NCBI GenBank assembly: GCA_902771155.1
Contig: CACXVS010000076.1
Coordinates: forward strand, 1 to 7,249
Source: an uncultured Prevotellaceae bacterium
Lineage (GTDB): Bacteria; Bacteroidota; Bacteroidia; Bacteroidales; Bacteroidaceae
Direction of reading: 5' to 3'
DNA: 7,249 nucleotides
The translations under genes and the position numbers were made by a program. Shown here one piece after another: positions 5,243 through 7,249 of the stretch. The notes beneath the pieces are model-generated. The model did not search any database, was not told where the DNA came from, and saw only the letters and a list, made by a program, of their open reading frames with translations. Position 1 is the first letter of the stretch; every line of letters begins with the position of its first letter.

Positions 5243-5600
5243 AATGAATGTTATAGTTCAATGGGCAGCGATACTCAGTCTACACAATATGGAAGGAGAG
5301 GCAATAAAACTAATCGAGGCGTAAAGTTACTGCAAAATTCCGAAATGACCAAACGTTTTTCTAATTTTTTCAGTATTTATATTCCAGGGGATAGGGACCT
5401 GTACCAGACTAATTTTCTATTGGAGGCAAGGGTAAAAATCATTTTTTAAACACAGGGGACAGACCTTAAACACTAATATTTAAACGCAAGGGACAGAACC
5501 TTGAATTCTACTGCAAATTTTAGAGCGTTGTATTTGTTTGAGTTTCAAAGAGTTTAAGATGAATTTGTGGAATGTTAAATAATATTTCTCAAAAATTGCT
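5243..5600. other. AT-rich gene-poor stretch
   Basis: No convincing gene here. A 26-codon frame (5244-5324) starts right after the ATPase remnant but has no other support. A lone TGACCAAA (5346-5353) echoes the arm unit of the palindrome at 4696-4842. GGGACAG-type repeats sit at 5445-5505. The base content is much richer in A and T than the left half of the window, as expected of decayed DNA. Confidence 0.5.
5445..5505. repeat. Tandem degenerate GGGACAG repeats
   Basis: TTTAAACACAGGGGACAG (then ACCTTAAA, 5445-5470) is repeated 34 bp on as TTTAAACGCAAGGGACAG (then AACCTTGAA, 5479-5505). Both resemble the units at 3820-3858. A third weak copy, CAGGGGATAGGGACC, lies near 5384. They look like members of a dispersed repeat family. 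Confidence 0.65.
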
Positions 5601-5630
5601 TTGTAGGAAATAAATTAGGTGGTAATTTTG
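5601..5630 (+). promoter_or_regulatory. Consensus Bacteroidota promoter upstream of the 73-aa gene
   Basis: TTG at 5601-5603, a 19-bp spacer and TAATTTTG at 5623-5630 match the consensus in both boxes and spacing. Predicted start is near 5637, giving a leader of about 54 nt before the ATG at 5691. Confidence 0.75.
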
Positions 5631-5690
5631 CATCGCAAAAGTGATCAAACTAAAATTAAACAAATAATTATATAACTCAATTATCAGAAA

Positions 5691-5912
5691 ATGAAAAAAG
5701 GTATTACTAAAGGGATTGTTTTGCCAAATGGCTTCAGGATGATAGGAGATATTCCTGTGTCTGTTCTCAAGGCTATTTCAGTCGTCGCAACTCATCAACA
5801 GAGTGTACGCCGTTGTTATTATCGTGGTGATTATTTCGGTAAATCAGAAAAACTCCATAGACGTCAGAGATGGGAAATAGGTTCTAATAAGAGTCCTGTT
5901 ATGGGATGGTAA
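5691..5912 (+). CDS. Small basic protein of unknown function
   Basis: A 73-aa protein, MKKGITKGIVLPNGF and on, with a strongly basic second half (VRRCYYRGDYFGKSEKLHRRQRW). The first half has a short hydrophobic stretch (IPVSVLKAISVVA, about 20-33), probably an amphipathic helix rather than a membrane span. I do not recognise a family. The case for a real gene is the consensus promoter 60 bases upstream and an ATG with an AT-rich, A-heavy leader typical of Bacteroidota. The high Arg/Lys content and the mobile-DNA setting would suit a nucleic-acid-binding protein, but that is a guess. It stands alone, with decayed DNA on both sides. It could instead be the preserved start of a longer broken gene. 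Confidence 0.55.
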   Translation: MKKGITKGIVLPNGFRMIGDIPVSVLKAISVVATHQQSVRRCYYRGDYFGKSEKLHRRQRWEIGSNKSPVMGW

Positions 5913-5942
5913 TTCCACATTATTAATTAATATAAAGATCAT

Positions 5943-6143
5943 TGCCTGTCGAAAACTCAGTATCTGACGACGAAAGAGAATCCGAATACTTTCGGCATCG
6001 TGAACAGTCTGACCAGACTGATGCAGCAGGATTGGTTTAAGGAGTTCCGTACGGATAAGAAGTATGATGCTGCCTGGATCGAGAAGTTTGTTGCTGCATT
6101 GCTGACTTCGGAGTATCTATGTAAATCAATAGTTTTTCGGTAA
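5943..6143 (+). pseudogene. Remnant of an unrecognised gene (C-terminal fragment)
   Basis: An open frame without a start codon runs from the in-frame stop at 5928-5930 to the stop at 6141-6143. It reads CLSKTQYLTTKENPNTFGIV, then LMQQDWFKEFRTDKKYDAAW, then IEKFVAALLTSEYL. The composition (amphipathic helices, DWFKEFR, KKYDAAWIEKF) and codon use look like real protein, richer in G and C than the DNA around it. No ATG, GTG or promoter precedes it, so I take it as the tail of a gene whose front was deleted. The family is not clear; small Bacteroidales helical proteins of mobile regions have similar text, but I would not name one. Confidence 0.5.
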
Positions 6144-6160
6144 AAGTTCGACTGGAGCGT

Positions 6161-6202
6161 TCGACTGGCTTCCTTTGAAGGAGGTCAGTCGATTTTTTTT
6201 TT
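6161..6202 (+). terminator. Strong Rho-independent terminator
   Basis: A 13-bp stem pairs 6161-6173 with 6180-6192 around the loop TTTGAA, followed by ten T residues (6193-6202). Both irregular pairs are G-U wobbles in plus-strand RNA. It follows the gene remnant ending at 6143 and probably belonged to that gene. Confidence 0.85.
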
Positions 6203-6253
6203 ATTTCTTGAAACTACGATAAACACAGGGTATTTGAACGTTTTTTTGCTCGA

Positions 6254-6276
6254 TTCGACTGAGTCGAGTTTTTTTT
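6254..6276 (+). terminator. Second terminator-like hairpin
   Basis: TTCGAC (6254-6259) pairs with GTCGAG (6263-6268, one wobble) around TGA, followed by eight T residues. Its short stem is made from the same octamer as the first. Two terminators in tandem insulate the downstream unit. Confidence 0.6.
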
Positions 6277-6280
6277 ATTT

Positions 6281-6311
6281 CTGTCAGTCGAACAGTCGAA
6301 CTCTACTTTTG
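6281..6311 (+). promoter_or_regulatory. Promoter of the OB-fold/BRO unit with tandem octamers in its spacer
   Basis: TACTTTTG at 6304-6311 matches TAnnTTTG. CTG at 6281-6283, 20 bp upstream, is one base off the -33 TTG. The two tandem CAGTCGAA octamers (6285-6300) occupy most of the spacer, so a protein bound there would compete with RNA polymerase. Confidence 0.6.
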
Positions 6312-6362
6312 CACTCGCAATCAGATTATTGTGGGGATCTTTGACATGTTAATACGACGAAA

Positions 6363-6378
6363 CGCAGGTAGGCCTGCG
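6363..6378 (+). other. Leader hairpin
   Basis: CGCAGG and CCTGCG pair perfectly around TAGG, within the roughly 90-nt leader between the promoter at 6281-6311 and the ATG at 6411. There is no T-run, so it is not a terminator; it may stabilise the RNA or affect translation. Confidence 0.5.
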
Positions 6379-6410
6379 CGAACATTATTCATCTAATCAA
6401 GCAAAACAAA

Positions 6411-6725
6411 ATGGAAACAAAGATTTTAAGAGTGGTACGCCAGGGCGAGGCCTTTGGTGTGCAGTCTGCTAAGGCAGAAGGTGGTTCCATCCAGAAGTGC
6501 AATATCGTGTTGCGCGAGTTGGGTGGTTCACGCTCGGCCGAAGGACGCTTGCAAAGCAAGAAATTCGAAAACGAGTATGTGTGCGCTATGCTGGGCAATC
6601 TGGCGGCGTGCAAGTTCTACGAAGGTGATGTGGTTGCGGCCACGCTTCGTTTCTCTACACATGAGTATCAGGCACAGACCTTCCAAGAGATACTGGCTAC
6701 GGATGTGGTAAAAGTAAAAGGGTAA
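6411..6725 (+). CDS. Small probable OB-fold protein (SSB/DUF3127-like pattern)
   Basis: A 104-aa soluble protein, METKILRVVRQGEAFGVQ and on. The alternation of beta-strand-like stretches, with EYVCAMLGNLAACKFYEGD (55-73) then VVAATLRFSTHEYQAQTF (74-91) and a final strand EILATDVVKV, follows the layout of small OB-fold proteins of Bacteroidota such as DUF3127, where a G-D/E-x-V-x-x-x-x-x-F pattern precedes a REY-like turn (here THEY). A role in single-stranded DNA binding is possible, but the similarity is by pattern only. It is transcribed from the promoter at 6281-6311 and lies 93 bases before the BRO-N gene on the same strand, suggesting a phage-like pair. The ATG follows an A-rich leader. 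The last codons run into a GTAAAA-rich repeat (6707-6736). Confidence 0.75.
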   Translation: METKILRVVRQGEAFGVQSAKAEGGSIQKCNIVLRELGGSRSAEGRLQSKKFENEYVCAMLGNLAACKFYEGDVVAATLRFSTHEYQAQTFQEILATDVVKVKG

Positions 6726-6739
6726 AAAAGTAAAAAAAC

Positions 6740-6814
6740 TGAGTTGGAGCCGAGGAGGATTTTCTCGAGTAAATGGCCAAGGAATCCGAAACTTCTTCTC
6801 GCTAAATCAACTCA
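6740..6814 (+). other. Structured intergenic RNA with a possible 10-aa leader peptide
   Basis: TGAGTTG (6740-6746) pairs with CAACTCA (6808-6814), and CGAGGAGGA (6751-6759) with TTCTTCTCG (6793-6801) through two wobbles, giving a long hairpin in plus-strand RNA that ends just 4 bases before the BRO-N ATG. Inside it, the Shine-Dalgarno-like GAGGAGG (6752-6758) is followed 14 bases on by a 10-codon frame, MAKESETSSR (6773-6805). The hairpin could hide the BRO-N start or tune its expression, with translation of the peptide opening it. The peptide is weakly supported. Confidence 0.4.
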
Positions 6815-6818
6815 AACA

Positions 6819-7249
6819 ATGAAAAGTAATATTCAAATTTTTAAGAATGAAGTTTTCGGCGAGATTCGTACTTGCCAGGTAAATAATCAGATTATGTTCG
6901 TGGGCAAGGATGTGGCCACGGCGTTGGGATATGCCAACACCCGCAAGGCTGTGCTTGACCATGTAGATAAAGAGGATCGCGAGGATGGGGTAACGATTCG
7001 TGACGCCATCGGTCGAGATCAGAAAGCAACCTTCATCAATGAGTCGGGTCTCTACTCGCTGATACTCTCTTCCAAACTGCCACAGGCCAAGGCTTTCAAA
7101 CGATGGGTCACGGCCGAGGTTCTGCCACAAATTCGTCAGACGGGCGGTTACATTCCTACCCGTGATGCTGATGGTCGCCATCTCTCGAGCAAGGAGATCA
7201 TTGAACGTGCCGATGCCATCGTAGGTTGCACCCTGCGCATGTTGAACGA
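6819..7249 (+). CDS. BRO-N domain protein (phage antirepressor-like), 3' end beyond the window
   Basis: The first 143 residues are visible and the frame is still open at the end. The BRO-N domain fills residues 5 to about 110: FKNEVFGEIRTCQVNNQIMF, then the signature VGKDVATALGYANTRKAVLD (28-47), HVDKEDR, and FINESGLYSLILSSKLPQAK (72-91) then AFKRWVTAEVLPQIRQTGGY (92-111). Such proteins bind DNA and many act as phage or prophage antirepressors or regulators; the C-terminal domain, which would show the subtype, lies outside. After residue 112 comes a linker (IPTRDADGRHLSSKE) and the start of a helical part. It follows the OB-fold gene and a structured intergenic RNA on the same strand with no separate promoter seen, so the two are probably co-transcribed. 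It points to phage-derived material at the right edge. Confidence 0.93.
   Translation, partial: MKSNIQIFKNEVFGEIRTCQVNNQIMFVGKDVATALGYANTRKAVLDHVDKEDREDGVTIRDAIGRDQKATFINESGLYSLILSSKLPQAKAFKRWVTAEVLPQIRQTGGYIPTRDADGRHLSSKEIIERADAIVGCTLRMLN

Larger units (their letters stand above)
6147..6300. repeat. Cluster of six TTCGACTG/CAGTCGAA octamers
   Basis: TTCGACTG occurs at 6147-6154, 6160-6167 and 6254-6261; its complement CAGTCGAA at 6285-6292 and 6293-6300 (tandem), with a 7/8 copy at 6186-6193. The octamers form the stems of two terminators and fill the spacer of the promoter at 6281-6311. Nothing else in the window carries this motif. Confidence 0.85.

Noticed and set aside
5244..5324. 26-codon frame starting MNVIVQWAA just after the ATPase remnant
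   Set aside because: No promoter, no family match, and too short to tell from chance.
5261..5449. 62-aa frame overlapping the AT-rich stretch
   Set aside because: Random-looking composition with no promoter; it runs through decayed DNA and repeats.
6341..6346. TTGACA as a sigma70-type -35 box
   Set aside because: No suitable -10 follows, and this lineage uses TTG/TAnnTTTG promoters; TACTTTTG at 6304-6311 fits better.
6807..7181. 124-aa minus-strand frame opposite the BRO-N gene
   Set aside because: A shadow of the strongly recognised BRO-N gene.

Overview
The window looks like a chromosomal segment from a Bacteroidota bacterium, most likely of the Prevotella/Segatella type. The evidence is the repeated Bacteroidota-type promoter (TTG or near-TTG, about 19-20 bp, then TAnnTTTG), the near absence of Shine-Dalgarno sites, and lineage-typical families: DUF2023 next to flavodoxin, a Bacteroidetes-type HU-related protein, and a tiny smalltalk-type protein. 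Species cannot be fixed from this sequence.

Left half (1-3650) is ordinary, fairly GC-balanced chromosome. It starts inside an EamA/DMT-type permease gene that is broken by a frameshift near 418. A terminator follows, and a promoter overlaps it. This promoter drives a two-gene DUF2023-flavodoxin operon (738-1599). Convergent to that is a minus-strand pair: a ZIP-family metal transporter (2228-3010) and a small secreted protein (1679-2209). The ZIP promoter sits back to back with the promoter of a second small secreted protein (3108-3647), which ends in a strong terminator.

Right half (3650-7249) is accessory DNA. A minus-strand HU-like protein and a 33-aa smalltalk-type protein form a module. 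The amidase gene often found next in this arrangement is missing. The HU gene has a long (about 160 nt) leader. Next to its promoter lies a 147-bp nearly symmetric interrupted palindrome, flanked by an 11-bp direct repeat, that looks like a non-autonomous mobile element. Beyond it are a decayed C-terminal piece of a DUF4143-type AAA ATPase, AT-rich DNA with GGGACAG repeats, a 73-aa orphan gene with a consensus promoter, and a second unrecognised gene remnant. A cluster of six TTCGACTG/CAGTCGAA octamers is built into two terminators and the spacer of the next promoter. That promoter serves a probable OB-fold protein and a BRO-N (antirepressor-like) protein cut off by the window end.

The left-hand genes suggest housekeeping redox and metal handling. 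The right side reads as a graveyard or landing zone for phage-like and transposon-like material that keeps a few intact, well-promoted genes. The most unusual signals are the large palindrome with its direct repeats, the octamer cluster in the promoter spacer, and the HU-smalltalk pair without its amidase.
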